From assembly GCA_938005745.1 (NCBI GenBank), contig CALLMM010000024.1, positions 1-64,000 of the forward strand: a stretch of 64,000 nt of DNA. Reading direction: 5' to 3'. The notes under the pieces were generated by a model. The model was not told where the DNA came from and searched no databases. It worked only from the letters and a program-made list of their open reading frames with translations. The stretch is from an uncultured Chthonomonadales bacterium (GTDB lineage: Bacteria; Armatimonadota; Chthonomonadetes; Chthonomonadales; CAJBBX01). Positions 42,753 to 51,559 of the stretch are shown here, one piece after another (positions within the stretch are counted from its first letter, which is position 1; every line of letters begins with the position of its first letter). The position numbers were made by a program, and so were the translations under genes.

Positions 42753-43235
42753 TCATAGAATGGACTGGATATACTGCTGGCTGCGCAGGTCCAGCGCCCG
42801 GATGTTGGGGATCTCATAGCGGTTTCCATCCACATCAATCAGCAGCAGATGCGTATCGGAGAACCACTGCGCGTTCTCCTGAAGGTTCTGTGTGACGAAA
42901 TCGCGCTCGCCCCGGTCCGTCTCCACGCTCCAGTAGGTCGCTCCGTACTCCTGCTTGGCATGGAGTATCTTCGACACAACCGCCGTCAGGTTGCGCAGGC
43001 GCAGCTCTCGCTCCACCGCCTCTCTGGATGCCGGATCCAGCTCCTTCGGATCGGTAATCATCTCGATCTCCTCTCCCTTGGCGTCCAGCAGCGCCAGGTA
43101 GCGATTGGGGAAGGTGAGGGGAGACGCCCAGACCGGTTTCACGGTCAGGCAGCATCTCTCCTCGCCGATAATCATGCGGAGCCGGTCTTTGGGGTGATAG
43201 AAAAGCCGTAACGTCTTCGGATCAACCGTTGCCAT
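42753..43235 (-). CDS. DUF1854 family protein
   Basis: A 160-residue protein, from ATG 43235 with GAAAGGTG upstream; a longer open frame to 43319 overlaps the preceding gene and is rejected. The text DPKTLRLFYHPKDRLRMIIGEERCC, WASPLTFPNRYLALLDAKGEEIEMI and VKILHAKQEYGATYWSVETDRGERDF matches the DUF1854 family, which in many bacteria is encoded beside an ABC exporter and is often called cyanophycin-metabolism-associated by neighbourhood. Function is not known. It is the last gene of the ABC-GNAT-DUF1854 operon, 10 nt after the acetyltransferase stop. No cyanophycin synthetase is near. Confidence 0.82.
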   Translation of the reverse strand: MATVDPKTLRLFYHPKDRLRMIIGEERCCLTVKPVWASPLTFPNRYLALLDAKGEEIEMITDPKELDPASREAVERELRLRNLTAVVSKILHAKQEYGATYWSVETDRGERDFVTQNLQENAQWFSDTHLLLIDVDGNRYEIPNIRALDLRSQQYIQSIL

Positions 43236-43245
43236 GGCGCACCTT

Positions 43246-44412
43246 TCAGAAGCCGTCGTTGGTCCAGGCGGGCGGTCCTTCCAGCAGATCGGACAGGGCT
43301 TGGAACCCGCCTTCCTCATGAACGATCAGGCGCTCTGCTGTGCGAAGCTGAGGAAGGTCAGGCGTTCCAAAGTAAGCCTGTGAGAACGACTGAATATCCA
43401 TCTCCACCTGCGGGTTCTCACGCGATTCCCGGACGCTGACCGTCCCGTCTTCAAACGCGATGTGCCAGACGCCACGATTCCAGGGCGCCTTCTCATCTTC
43501 GATCTTCAATGTCAACTCCCCGCGTTTAGCAGGATCGGGCTGCCATCTCCGCAACGCTTCGGCGACATCTACCACCCTCGCCTGAACGACGGGCTTGATG
43601 GTTGTCTGAATCGCCCAGTGATAGTAACGGTGCCAGAGGAGATCGTTCTCCGGAGCGTTCCAGCTGAACTTTTCGATCTGCATATCGTACCGGCGAAGCA
43701 TTCCCAGAAGACCTGCCAGCGCGCGGGGTGTCAGCGTGATGAACTCACGCAGATGCGTCTCTGTCCCGCTGTTTTCGCGGATGGTCAGATAGCCTTCCAT
43801 AACGCCGTCACGCTCATACAGGTAGGTATAGGTGTAGTTTGTCTCCGTATCGTTGAGAATGTTGTTCCAATGCTGTTGTGAACGCGCCAGAAGACCGCGA
43901 TATCGCTGGGCGTACTGCGTATAGCAGCCGATCACCTTTTCACGATCCGACGGAAGGGCTGCGCGCACATGGTCGGATTCGCGGGAGGGAGGAAGCGTGC
44001 GCGTTTCGACCCGGTAGGTGCGGTTGATCCCAATCCACTCCCAGCCGTACTGACGATAGTAGTCCCAGCTGAAGGGGTAGAGCATGGAGACCGCCTGACC
44101 GGCTTCCCGCATCCTCTCCAGCGAGTAGCGCAGACACTCGCCCGCATATCCCTTTCCGCGACTTGCCGGCAGGCAGCAGACGCCCGCGATCCCGCCCATT
44201 GGCAGCGTCACTTTCGGTCCCATATGTACCTGAAACTGCAGAACGATCACCTGCGCCTGCATCCCGGCTTCATCCCAGACGCCAAACCCTGCCATGCTCG
44301 AGCGATCCGGGGGCAGGAACCGACCGATCTCCCGCTGTCCGTGAAAAAAAGCCTGTGAGGCGAGATAGAGGGACGCCTCTATCTCCTCCTCACGAATCTG
44401 TCTGATCTCCAT
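43246..44412 (-). CDS. Eis-like GNAT N-acetyltransferase with SCP2-like domain
   Basis: A 388-residue protein. The N-terminal GNAT domain (about 1-140) has the acetyl-CoA loop GVCCLPASRGKGYAG, a second GNAT-like part follows (about 150-280; KVIGCYTQYAQRYRGL), and the C-terminus (about 290-385; EDEKAPWNRGVWHIAFEDGTVSVR) resembles a sterol-carrier-like domain. This three-part layout is that of Eis, which acetylates aminoglycosides or other amines at several positions. The natural substrate is unknown. It is the middle gene of the operon, preceded by an ABC exporter, so acetylation followed or preceded by export is a reasonable inference. Confidence 0.87.
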   Translation of the reverse strand: MEIRQIREEEIEASLYLASQAFFHGQREIGRFLPPDRSSMAGFGVWDEAGMQAQVIVLQFQVHMGPKVTLPMGGIAGVCCLPASRGKGYAGECLRYSLERMREAGQAVSMLYPFSWDYYRQYGWEWIGINRTYRVETRTLPPSRESDHVRAALPSDREKVIGCYTQYAQRYRGLLARSQQHWNNILNDTETNYTYTYLYERDGVMEGYLTIRENSGTETHLREFITLTPRALAGLLGMLRRYDMQIEKFSWNAPENDLLWHRYYHWAIQTTIKPVVQARVVDVAEALRRWQPDPAKRGELTLKIEDEKAPWNRGVWHIAFEDGTVSVRESRENPQVEMDIQSFSQAYFGTPDLPQLRTAERLIVHEEGGFQALSDLLEGPPAWTNDGF

Positions 44413-44448
44413 TCAGTGAACGTCCCTCTCTATGTCAGATTTCGTCTG

Positions 44449-46650
44449 TTAGCCGGCGACCTGGATGATCTGGCTGACGGCGGACTGCGTCTCGACCAGT
44501 TTGTAGAAGACGCCCTGCTTCTCCATCAGTTCGGCATGGGTGCCGATCTCTACGATCTCGCCCTTTTCCAGAACGATCAGGCGGCTGGCATTGCGGAGCG
44601 TGGAGAGTCGGTGCGCGATGGCGAAGGTGGTGCGCCCCTCGATCAGGCGAGCGATCGCCTCCTGAATCTGCCGCTCTGTCTCCACGTCCACCGAGGAGGT
44701 CGCCTCATCCAGGATCAGGATTCGGGGATTGTGAAGAATGGCGCGCGCGATGGAGATACGCTGCCTCTCTCCGCCGGAGAGTTTCGCCCCCCGTTCTCCC
44801 ACGATGGTGTCGTAGCCGTCCGGTTTCGACAGGATGAAGTTGTGCGCGTTCGCCGCCTTCGCCGCCTCCACGATCTCCTCGAAAGAGGCTCCCGGCTTAC
44901 CGTAGGAGATGTTCTCCGCAATAGTTCCATTGAACAGGAACGGCTCCTGAAGCACAACGCCGATCTGATGACGCAGGTCCTGCAGCGGCATCTCGCGATA
45001 GTCTACGCCGTCTATCAGGATGCTTCCAGAATCCGGCTCATAGAAGCGGCAGATCAGATTGATGGTGGTGGACTTGCCCGCGCCGGACTTTCCAACCAGC
45101 CCGATCATCTCTCCCGGCTTGGCGGTGAAGTTGATCCCTTTCAGCACCGGGTTGGACTTGTCATAGCCAAATCGGACGTTGTCGAAGGTAACCTCGCCCT
45201 TGATCTGATGGCTTTTGCCTCCGCTGTTGTAGGCTTCCGCCTCGGTGTCCATCACCTCGAAGACGCGTTCGGCTCCCGCCATGGCGCGGCTGAACCAGTT
45301 ATTCACCTGTGCGAACCACTGAAGCGGACCATAGATTAGTCCCAGATAGGCGTTGACCTTCCAGAAGTCGCCCAGAGACATCTGGCGTGAGTAGACCATA
45401 TAGCCGCCCACCGTCCAGTTTATCAGCGTTCCCAGACTGGTGAAGAACGACATCGCCCCGAAGACGGTGAACCAGCGTCCATCCGCCGCGATCCCGGCAT
45501 TCTTCAACTCGTCATTCCGGTGCAGGAACTTGTTGTTCTCGTAGTCCTCGCGTGCGAACGCCTTGACGACGCGGATGCCGCTCAGCGACTCGTTGAGATG
45601 GGTATGGAAGCGCGCCCACTTCTGTCCGACGCGATGGTAGAGCTGCGAAACCGGTTTCCAGAACCGGATGCTGATCAATACCACGATCGGAACCGGCGTC
45701 AGGATACACAGCGCCAGTCTCCAGTTGACAAAGAACAGGAACCCGACGATCCCCAGCATCAGCAGGAAGTTCGTGGCGATGTGCGGCAGTCCATCTACCA
45801 GGAAGCCCCATACGCGGTCCGTATCGCTGGTTACACGGCTGGCAATGGCGCCGACCTGCTTCTTATCGAAGAAGGTCAACTGTAGGAACTCGATGGAGCG
45901 ATAGAGCTGTGCGCGAATATCCGCCGCGACATGTCCGCCGACATAGGCAATCAGTCGTCCGTTAAGAATCTGTACAACGATCGCCGAAGCAAGTATCACC
46001 AGCCAGGCGGTCATCAGTCCCCAGAGCATCGGCAGGTCTTTATGTGCGGTCAGCACGCGGTCAATCAGCGTTCCCTGAATGTAGGGGGGAGCGAGATTGA
46101 TTACGGTGGTGAGCAGCGACATGCCCGCCAGCAGCGCGGCGTGGAAGCGGTAGGGTCGCATGAAGCGCAGGATCCGCAGCAGCGTTCTGCCGCGATGGAT
46201 ACACGCCGGACAGATGCCGTCTTTCTCCGGCAGCAGCCGGTTGCATTTGGGGCAGCGGGTTCGCTCCTGCTTCAGGTTGATCGCCAGCGGCTGACCCTGA
46301 GCAAGCTGTTCGATCCCGCGCGCCGCTTCCGAGAACTTGGCGGCGACGGTGAGAGAGTAGGTGACAATCGGGATCACGTCACCCGTTTTCGTGGTGATCT
46401 CCAGCCTTCCCCCGCCCACCAGCGGCTCATTACGCGCCGACTTGATATCCGCGATGGGGATCTGGAAGGAGACGGCTCCCTCCGCTTCGACGATACGAAC
46501 CACTTCCGATGTCACTTCCAGAATGCGTTTTCCGAAGGTGGCGTCTTCGGCGTAGTCCGCCTCCAGGCGAATCAGTACGCCGTCGGTTTCGGAAGGGGGA
46601 GACGCTGCATCGGCAAGGGCGGGACGCGGCGCAGATTCTATGTCCGACAT
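44449..46650 (-). CDS. ABC exporter (half-transporter) with an N-terminal DUF1854-like and zinc-ribbon extension
   Basis: A 733-residue protein. An about 125-residue N-terminal cytoplasmic domain resembling the DUF1854/Zn-associated extension (FGKRILEVTSEVVRIVEAEGAVSFQIP) leads to a zinc-ribbon (C-P-K-C and C-P-A-C), then six membrane helices (about 165-455) and a complete nucleotide-binding domain: Walker A GLVGKSGAGKST, signature KLSGGERQRISIARAI, Walker B ILILDEATSSVD and H-loop AIAHRLST. It should work as a homodimeric exporter. AGGAGG lies 4 nt before the ATG. It sits 40 nt downstream of an intrinsic terminator in a long leader. Cargo unknown. Confidence 0.9.
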   Translation of the reverse strand: MSDIESAPRPALADAASPPSETDGVLIRLEADYAEDATFGKRILEVTSEVVRIVEAEGAVSFQIPIADIKSARNEPLVGGGRLEITTKTGDVIPIVTYSLTVAAKFSEAARGIEQLAQGQPLAINLKQERTRCPKCNRLLPEKDGICPACIHRGRTLLRILRFMRPYRFHAALLAGMSLLTTVINLAPPYIQGTLIDRVLTAHKDLPMLWGLMTAWLVILASAIVVQILNGRLIAYVGGHVAADIRAQLYRSIEFLQLTFFDKKQVGAIASRVTSDTDRVWGFLVDGLPHIATNFLLMLGIVGFLFFVNWRLALCILTPVPIVVLISIRFWKPVSQLYHRVGQKWARFHTHLNESLSGIRVVKAFAREDYENNKFLHRNDELKNAGIAADGRWFTVFGAMSFFTSLGTLINWTVGGYMVYSRQMSLGDFWKVNAYLGLIYGPLQWFAQVNNWFSRAMAGAERVFEVMDTEAEAYNSGGKSHQIKGEVTFDNVRFGYDKSNPVLKGINFTAKPGEMIGLVGKSGAGKSTTINLICRFYEPDSGSILIDGVDYREMPLQDLRHQIGVVLQEPFLFNGTIAENISYGKPGASFEEIVEAAKAANAHNFILSKPDGYDTIVGERGAKLSGGERQRISIARAILHNPRILILDEATSSVDVETERQIQEAIARLIEGRTTFAIAHRLSTLRNASRLIVLEKGEIVEIGTHAELMEKQGVFYKLVETQSAVSQIIQVAG

Positions 46651-46689
46651 GGTTCCTCCTGTTCAACAACATGCGTCCGGGGATGCAAC

Positions 46690-46733
46690 AAAAACAACGG
46701 GCAATGTCGCTCATTATCGCGCATTGCCCGTTG
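46690..46733 (-). terminator. Intrinsic terminator in the leader of the ABC exporter operon
   Basis: Twelve-bp perfect stem CAACGGGCAATG / CATTGCCCGTTG (46695-46706 and 46722-46733) with a 15-nt loop, followed on the minus strand by TTTTT. It lies about 210 nt after the promoter and 40 nt before the start codon, so read-through must be controlled for the operon to be expressed. Confidence 0.8.
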
Positions 46734-46756
46734 ACTCACTTCTTCGAGGAGAATCC

Positions 46757-46780
46757 GGAAGAGAGTTAATAGACTCTTCC
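46757..46780 (-). other. Upstream hairpin in the same leader
   Basis: Seven-bp stem GGAAGAG / CTCTTCC (46757-46763 and 46774-46780). The TAA stop of the small leader ORF lies at the loop (46766-46768). Confidence 0.5.
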
Positions 46781-46888
46781 TCTGGTGAGCCGGGCGCGCA
46801 TGACCCTGTGAGATGTGTCAGGCCAGCGAGTCGCAGTAACGCCCTGAAGCGCGAACGGACAGATTATGGTCATCAGGTCACGCATCAT
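46766..46888 (-). CDS. Candidate 40-codon leader ORF
   Basis: Starts with ATGATG at 46888 and ends TAA inside the upstream hairpin. The predicted peptide begins MMRDLMTIICPFALQG and ends RLTRGRVY. There is no good Shine-Dalgarno right before the ATG; an AAAGGAG occurs 30 nt upstream (46918-46924). No homologue was recognised, and it may be non-coding; its position, finishing about 30 nt before a terminator stem, is the reason to list it. Confidence 0.35.
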   Translation of the reverse strand: MMRDLMTIICPFALQGVTATRWPDTSHRVMRARLTRGRVY

Positions 46889-46947
46889 GCTCGCGATACG
46901 CCTGTGCAGCCGCCAGGCTCCTTTCTGAGAATAGTTACATTAACGTT

Positions 46948-46977
46948 AGTATAAACCCAATAGTTTCCGAAAGTCAA
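46948..46977 (-). promoter_or_regulatory. Sigma70-like promoter for the ABC exporter operon
   Basis: Minus strand: TTGACT (46972-46977) and TATACT (46948-46953), 18-nt spacer. Transcription would start near 46941, about 290 nt before the exporter ATG. Confidence 0.7.
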
Positions 46978-47006
46978 CCTGTCCATGAACTTTTTCACAG
47001 AGTCAC

Positions 47007-47048
47007 GCAAAACAAGCCCCCGCCAACCGGGACGGGGGCTTGTTTTGC
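47007..47048 (-). terminator. Strong intrinsic terminator after the DUF1552 gene
   Basis: Sixteen-bp perfect stem GCAAAACAAGCCCCCG (47007-47022) with CGGGGGCTTGTTTTGC (47033-47048), T-run in the 3' arm on the minus strand. It closes the DUF1592-DUF1552 transcript just upstream of the ABC operon promoter. Confidence 0.85.
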
Positions 47049-47067
47049 CGCAGGGCGTCTGGTGCGC

Positions 47068-48381
47068 TTATCCCAGCTGAAGCGGACCGGCGCCGCAGAA
47101 GTCGGGGTTGCCAAAACGGGTGATGTGATGCCCGAAGCTGTGCGCCAGCGACATCAGCAGGCGGTTATGCGGAACCCGTTTCAGTTTGAGCGATCGTCCC
47201 ATTTTGAAATTGGGCGCGTTGCCGACAAGCACAAAGGGGATGTTGTCGAGCGTGTGCGAATTGCCCTGTCCGAGTTCGTTGGTCCAGACAATCAGCGTGT
47301 TATCGAACAGGGTGCCGTTTCCGCCCGGCTCGGGGGTCTCCGAGAGCCGTTTCACCAGATAGGCGATCTGGGAGCAGTACCAGTGATTGATCCGCGTCAG
47401 CTTATTCTGCGCGTCGGCGTTGCTGTCTGGCTCATGGGAGAGATCGTGCTGTCCTTCGGAGATGCCCAGCCAGCGCATGCGCGCCTGTCCCACCGAGTTG
47501 GTATACTGCAGGGTCGCCACGCGGGCAAAGTCCGCCATGAAGCTGCTGACCATCAGATCAATCTGCAGTTTGCTGATCTGCGGGATGTTGTCGTTGTCGC
47601 GGCGCACGCCCGGCTCGATGACCGGAACCGGATGGACGGCGTTCTTGCTGAGGTTGGTCTTCAGTTCCAGTTCCATCTCGCGCACCAGCGCGGTATGCTC
47701 CTCCAGGATGCGGCGATCTTCCGTGCCGACCGACTGCCGGATACGGTTCAGGTCCTCGCGCAGGTCGTCCAGAACGCTCTTCAGGCTCTCCCGATCCTTC
47801 TCGCGCCCGTAGAGGCGGGAGAACATCTGATAGGGGTTGTCAATCGGCGCGACGGGCTTATTCGGTCCCGCGTAGCACATGCGAGTCCAGGTATCCGCCC
47901 GCTCAGGAACCATCACGCCGAACTCCAGCGATCCGAACCGGGTCTTTGTCGCCGGCTTTGCCTGAAGCGCGTTTTTGATCTCCTGGTCTATCGAGATGCC
48001 GCTTGCCCAGCCTGCCGGGGTGTCCGATCCTCCCTGAATGTTGCCAGGAAACAGTTCGATCCCGGTCAGCAGGCAGCCGATGCCCCGCATGTGGTTGTCG
48101 CCATCCCCGCGAATGAGATCGCACACGCCGTGAAGGAGGAGGGTATTTTTCTTGTACGGCTCCAGCGGCTTGAGGCTCTCTTTCAGCGTGAAGTTCTCGC
48201 CCTCTTCGTCGGGCCAGAACGTTCCGGGAACGACGCCGTCCGGACTGAAGATGATTACCAGGCGCTGTTTGCGCTGTTTCTGTTCAGAGGCGAGGCAGGG
48301 CAGATTGGTGATGAACGGCAGCGCCGCCATCCCCAGTCCGAGATTGCGAAGAAACTCTCTTCGGGTGTTCAGTTCTGACAC
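47068..48381 (-). CDS. Tat-exported DUF1552 family protein
   Basis: A 437-residue protein with a twin-arginine signal ([18 protein letters not shown]). The mature part ([64 protein letters not shown]) matches DUF1552, exported proteins of Planctomycetota, Verrucomicrobiota and Armatimonadota with unknown activity, almost always encoded next to a DUF1592-type cytochrome protein, as here (56 nt apart, same strand). The pattern resembles the alkaline-phosphatase superfamily like DUF1501. A joint role in extracellular polymer turnover is inferred from that pairing only. Confidence 0.85.
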   Translation of the reverse strand: MSELNTRREFLRNLGLGMAALPFITNLPCLASEQKQRKQRLVIIFSPDGVVPGTFWPDEEGENFTLKESLKPLEPYKKNTLLLHGVCDLIRGDGDNHMRGIGCLLTGIELFPGNIQGGSDTPAGWASGISIDQEIKNALQAKPATKTRFGSLEFGVMVPERADTWTRMCYAGPNKPVAPIDNPYQMFSRLYGREKDRESLKSVLDDLREDLNRIRQSVGTEDRRILEEHTALVREMELELKTNLSKNAVHPVPVIEPGVRRDNDNIPQISKLQIDLMVSSFMADFARVATLQYTNSVGQARMRWLGISEGQHDLSHEPDSNADAQNKLTRINHWYCSQIAYLVKRLSETPEPGGNGTLFDNTLIVWTNELGQGNSHTLDNIPFVLVGNAPNFKMGRSLKLKRVPHNRLLMSLAHSFGHHITRFGNPDFCGAGPLQLG

Positions 48382-48437
48382 GTGTTTTTCTCCTGATCCG
48401 CTGGAACGGTATGAATGGAAGGTGAACGCTCTCTATT

Positions 48438-50747
48438 TTAACTGCCTGAGGCGGAAACCGCAACCATCTCCTGCAAGATTTTCCGGATATTGAACTGATT
48501 GGCGCGAAAATCCTGTTGCAGCTTCGTGATGGTGGAGGGACCATAGGCGCGTATTGGCTGTTTGGTTGTGTACTGGAACAGCTTTTCAATGAATGCGGCA
48601 TGCGCCTCGTCGCTCTCCGACAGAAAACGTCCTAGATCAACGGCGTTCGAAAACGAGACGGTCTTCCCGTTACGCGCCAGATAGCTGCCGGAGGAGTCGA
48701 TCGGCTTGCCCTTCTCCTGTGTTCGGAGCTTCCCGATCGCATCAAAGCGTTCCAGAGGAAAGCCCAGAGGATTGATCAGGGCGTGGCAGGACATGCATGC
48801 GGGGGGCTTTGTCTGCATCTCAACGCGCTGCCGCGTGGTCAGATTCGGCTGCAGATCAGGCGCGACCGGCGCGACCGCGACTGGCGGCGGCTGAATGACC
48901 CTTCCCAGAAAACTGCGCGAAACCAGCACGCCCCGATGGATGGGCGAACTGGCGTCCAGATAGGCGAAGCTGGAGAGGATGTAGGGATGCGTCAGCACGC
49001 CGGCGCGATCCTCTGCATTTAACAGAACAGGTTGAAAGCCTGCATCGGGAGGCAGGTTGACGCCATAGATCTTCGCCAGCCTGCCGTTCAGGTAGACCTT
49101 TTTCGAGAGCATCAGTTCGCGATAGTCGGATCTCTCCGACCAGACGCTCTCCTGCAGCGACAGCTCCAGCGAGGTGCGCAGATCGGAGGCAGCCGCCTCA
49201 TCGAAGCCGGGATAGCTCTTTGGGTTCTTCACCAGGTCGGGGTAGAGGTCAACCTTGAGCCACTGAAGCAGAAACTCCCGCAGTTTAAACCAGGTGCGCG
49301 GATCAGAACCCATCCTCTCCGCCTGCTTCCGAACCTGCTCATAGGTGGAGAGCTGCCCCTCCGCCGCCGCCTGCAAAAGCTCTCTGTCGGGCAGAGAGTC
49401 CCACAGGGCGAAGGAGAGTCGGGAGGCGGTAGTGTAGGCGTCCGGCTTGCCGGATTCCAGTTCCCGATAGAGAAATCGCGGCGATTTGAGCGTCAGGAGC
49501 ACGACGCGCTTCACGGCTGTATCAAGGTCGGGCGCGGTGTCAAAGGGGCGGCTGACATAGATCTTCTCCAGATCGTCCGTCAGCGGGCGTCGGAACGCGC
49601 GTTCGACAAACAGTCTGCAGAAGGAGCGCAGCTTCTGCCGTCTGTCAGAGGCGTTTTCGGAGACTCCCGCCAGTTCCGGCAGCTTCTCCGTGATGTAGTC
49701 TCCTGCAGCTAGCGCGGCTTCAGTCGTCGCCTCATCCCAGGCTCGTGAGACGGAGGTTCCGCGCTCGTAGCCCATGCTGCGATCATCCGCCGGGAAGGGG
49801 GTGGAGACGACATAGACCTCCGGTCCGCGAGAAGGGATCAGAGATCTCTGTGGAATCGGCTCCACGACGCGGTGCGGCGGTTTCCACAGCAGGGAGATGG
49901 AAGCCGGCGCGACGGGCTGATTCTTTGTCTGGTTGGAGTCGTCCACGCCCTGCTTGGCTTTGGAGAACTCCAGCCGGAGCGGATAGGCGCGTCCCCCCAG
50001 CAGGAAGAGCGAACCGCGAAACTCCGTATCGTTCCCGGACTTCACCCAGGCGTCAATCAGCGGTTTTCGCATATCGTTCAGCCAGAGCGCGGCAGCCTGC
50101 TGCGTTCTCAGGACAAACTCATACTCGCCCGTCTCAGGGACCAGCACGGAGCCTTCCCAGCGGATGGAGAATAGACGCGGATCAAAGCCCTCCTTTGCCG
50201 GAGCCTCCCTGCCGAAGTCGAAGTCAACCGCCGGGTCAATGCGTTCTATCTGTTTCTCATTATTGCGAAATGTTCTGGACCGGAAGTACTCGCCGCGCAG
50301 TCCCCGGCGTTCATCCTGCGCCGGCGCGGGTCGAAAACTGCCGATGAGATCGGCGACGGCGTTGCAGTACTGTCGGGTGGTCAGGCGCGAGAGTTCGATC
50401 CGGGGCGGCTTGTTGCGCGCCTGTGCGATGGGAGAGTAAAAGGCAGCATGAATATAGGCGGCTACCTGTTTTGAGTCGGGGACGGAGCACTTTTTCGGTC
50501 CGGGCGGCATATTTTTCGAGATGAAATCGGCAAGCTGCTCAACGGACTGCGTTCCCGTGAGCGGCTTGGGATAGGCTTTCGCACCCTCCCCCTTCGCGCC
50601 ATGACAGGAGGCGCACTGCTGACGGTAGATCCTCTCACCGGGGTGCGGCTTCTGTGTCTGGAACGCTATGACGCTGACGCCCGCCGCGATGGTCAGAAGG
50701 AGGGCGGTCAGCGCGGGAAGGAGGGGGGAGGCAGGCAGCTTATGCAT
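48438..50747 (-). CDS. Secreted DUF1592-type protein with cytochrome-c and PA14 domains
   Basis: A 769-residue protein. The signal segment (LPALTALLLTIAAGVSVIAF) precedes a cytochrome-c-like domain with a haem site C-A-S-C-H. A DUF1587-like motif (ELSRLTTRQYCNAVADL) follows, then a PA14 carbohydrate-binding-type domain (about 150-290; LFSIRWEGSVLVPETGEYEFVL) and the DUF1595/1592/1588/1585 series ending with a second haem-type motif C-M-S-C-H within PPACMSCHALINPLGFPLE and YTTKQPIRAYG. These proteins are thought to act on polymers at the surface, perhaps with redox chemistry. GGAGG is 10 nt before the ATG. Its partner DUF1552 lies 56 nt downstream. Confidence 0.85.
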   Translation of the reverse strand: MHKLPASPLLPALTALLLTIAAGVSVIAFQTQKPHPGERIYRQQCASCHGAKGEGAKAYPKPLTGTQSVEQLADFISKNMPPGPKKCSVPDSKQVAAYIHAAFYSPIAQARNKPPRIELSRLTTRQYCNAVADLIGSFRPAPAQDERRGLRGEYFRSRTFRNNEKQIERIDPAVDFDFGREAPAKEGFDPRLFSIRWEGSVLVPETGEYEFVLRTQQAAALWLNDMRKPLIDAWVKSGNDTEFRGSLFLLGGRAYPLRLEFSKAKQGVDDSNQTKNQPVAPASISLLWKPPHRVVEPIPQRSLIPSRGPEVYVVSTPFPADDRSMGYERGTSVSRAWDEATTEAALAAGDYITEKLPELAGVSENASDRRQKLRSFCRLFVERAFRRPLTDDLEKIYVSRPFDTAPDLDTAVKRVVLLTLKSPRFLYRELESGKPDAYTTASRLSFALWDSLPDRELLQAAAEGQLSTYEQVRKQAERMGSDPRTWFKLREFLLQWLKVDLYPDLVKNPKSYPGFDEAAASDLRTSLELSLQESVWSERSDYRELMLSKKVYLNGRLAKIYGVNLPPDAGFQPVLLNAEDRAGVLTHPYILSSFAYLDASSPIHRGVLVSRSFLGRVIQPPPVAVAPVAPDLQPNLTTRQRVEMQTKPPACMSCHALINPLGFPLERFDAIGKLRTQEKGKPIDSSGSYLARNGKTVSFSNAVDLGRFLSESDEAHAAFIEKLFQYTTKQPIRAYGPSTITKLQQDFRANQFNIRKILQEMVAVSASGS

Positions 50748-50891
50748 TCTCGACGAACCTCCGGGGATTCAAACGATGTTGTCGGAAGGGAACGGCGAAG
50801 CGTGGATACGCGCTCTCAATACTGAATTAGGAGACCCACCGACGAGAGGCGCGGTTCCCGGAAATCTGATAGACTGTCCGAAAGGGAGCGT

Positions 50892-51473
50892 CTACTTTAC
50901 CAGTTCCAGAATCTGGCGGAACTCCGGCGTCCCCGCCTGATACAGCAGCTCATAGATCGCCATTTCGGTGGAGGAGATAAAGACGCCCGCCTTTGACATC
51001 CTCTGCAGTCCGATCTCCCAGTTCTGCTGCGTGCGCGAGGAGACGGCGTCTGCGGCGACATGCACCTGATAGCCCTGCGCCAGCAGATCATGGGCTGTCT
51101 GGCTGACGCAGATATGAGTCTCGACGCCGCACAGGAGAACCTGTTTTCTCCCGCTGCGATGAATCTCCGAGTGAAAGGCGTCGCTGCCCATGCAGCTAAA
51201 ACAGAGCTTGTCGAAGGGCAGGCTGTGGGGGGAAAGGCGTCTGGAGATCTCCGGGATGACGCCTCCCATGCGCTCCGCATACTGCAGTGTGGGTACTACG
51301 GGCATCAGGAGTATACGCGCCGCGTCCATGATCCGGCAGACGTTGGTGACCACCCGCTCTCGTTCCCAGATATTCTTGAGGAAAGGCTCCTGCATATCCA
51401 GCACCACCAGAATCGTGTCATCCGGTCGCAGAAGGTGCGGGTGACGTGTAGACGGGATCAGCACCGTTTTCAT
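50892..51473 (-). CDS. Isochorismatase-family cysteine hydrolase (YcaC-like)
   Basis: A 193-residue hydrolase. The catalytic triad is visible as Asp in VVLDMQ, Lys in FDKLCFS and Cys in GVETHICV. Such enzymes cleave nicotinamide, pyrazinamide, isochorismate or other small amides; this size and layout is YcaC-like with unknown substrate. It lies alone on the minus strand, 145 nt upstream of the DUF1592 gene. Its AAGGAG is unusually close to the ATG (about one nucleotide), so translation could be weak or the start could be elsewhere, but no better site is seen. Confidence 0.85.
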   Translation of the reverse strand: MKTVLIPSTRHPHLLRPDDTILVVLDMQEPFLKNIWERERVVTNVCRIMDAARILLMPVVPTLQYAERMGGVIPEISRRLSPHSLPFDKLCFSCMGSDAFHSEIHRSGRKQVLLCGVETHICVSQTAHDLLAQGYQVHVAADAVSSRTQQNWEIGLQRMSKAGVFISSTEMAIYELLYQAGTPEFRQILELVK

Positions 51474-51559
51474 ACTCCTTCACTTTACGGGCGTTCAGCC
51501 GACGCGCGGTCTCTGGATATTATCGGCATCCGGTCCGACTCCGATTAGTTTACCGGCTT

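Noticed and set aside
44416-45339. A 307-codon open frame on the plus strand
   Set aside because: Reverse of the exporter's nucleotide-binding domain, which has all ABC motifs on the other strand.
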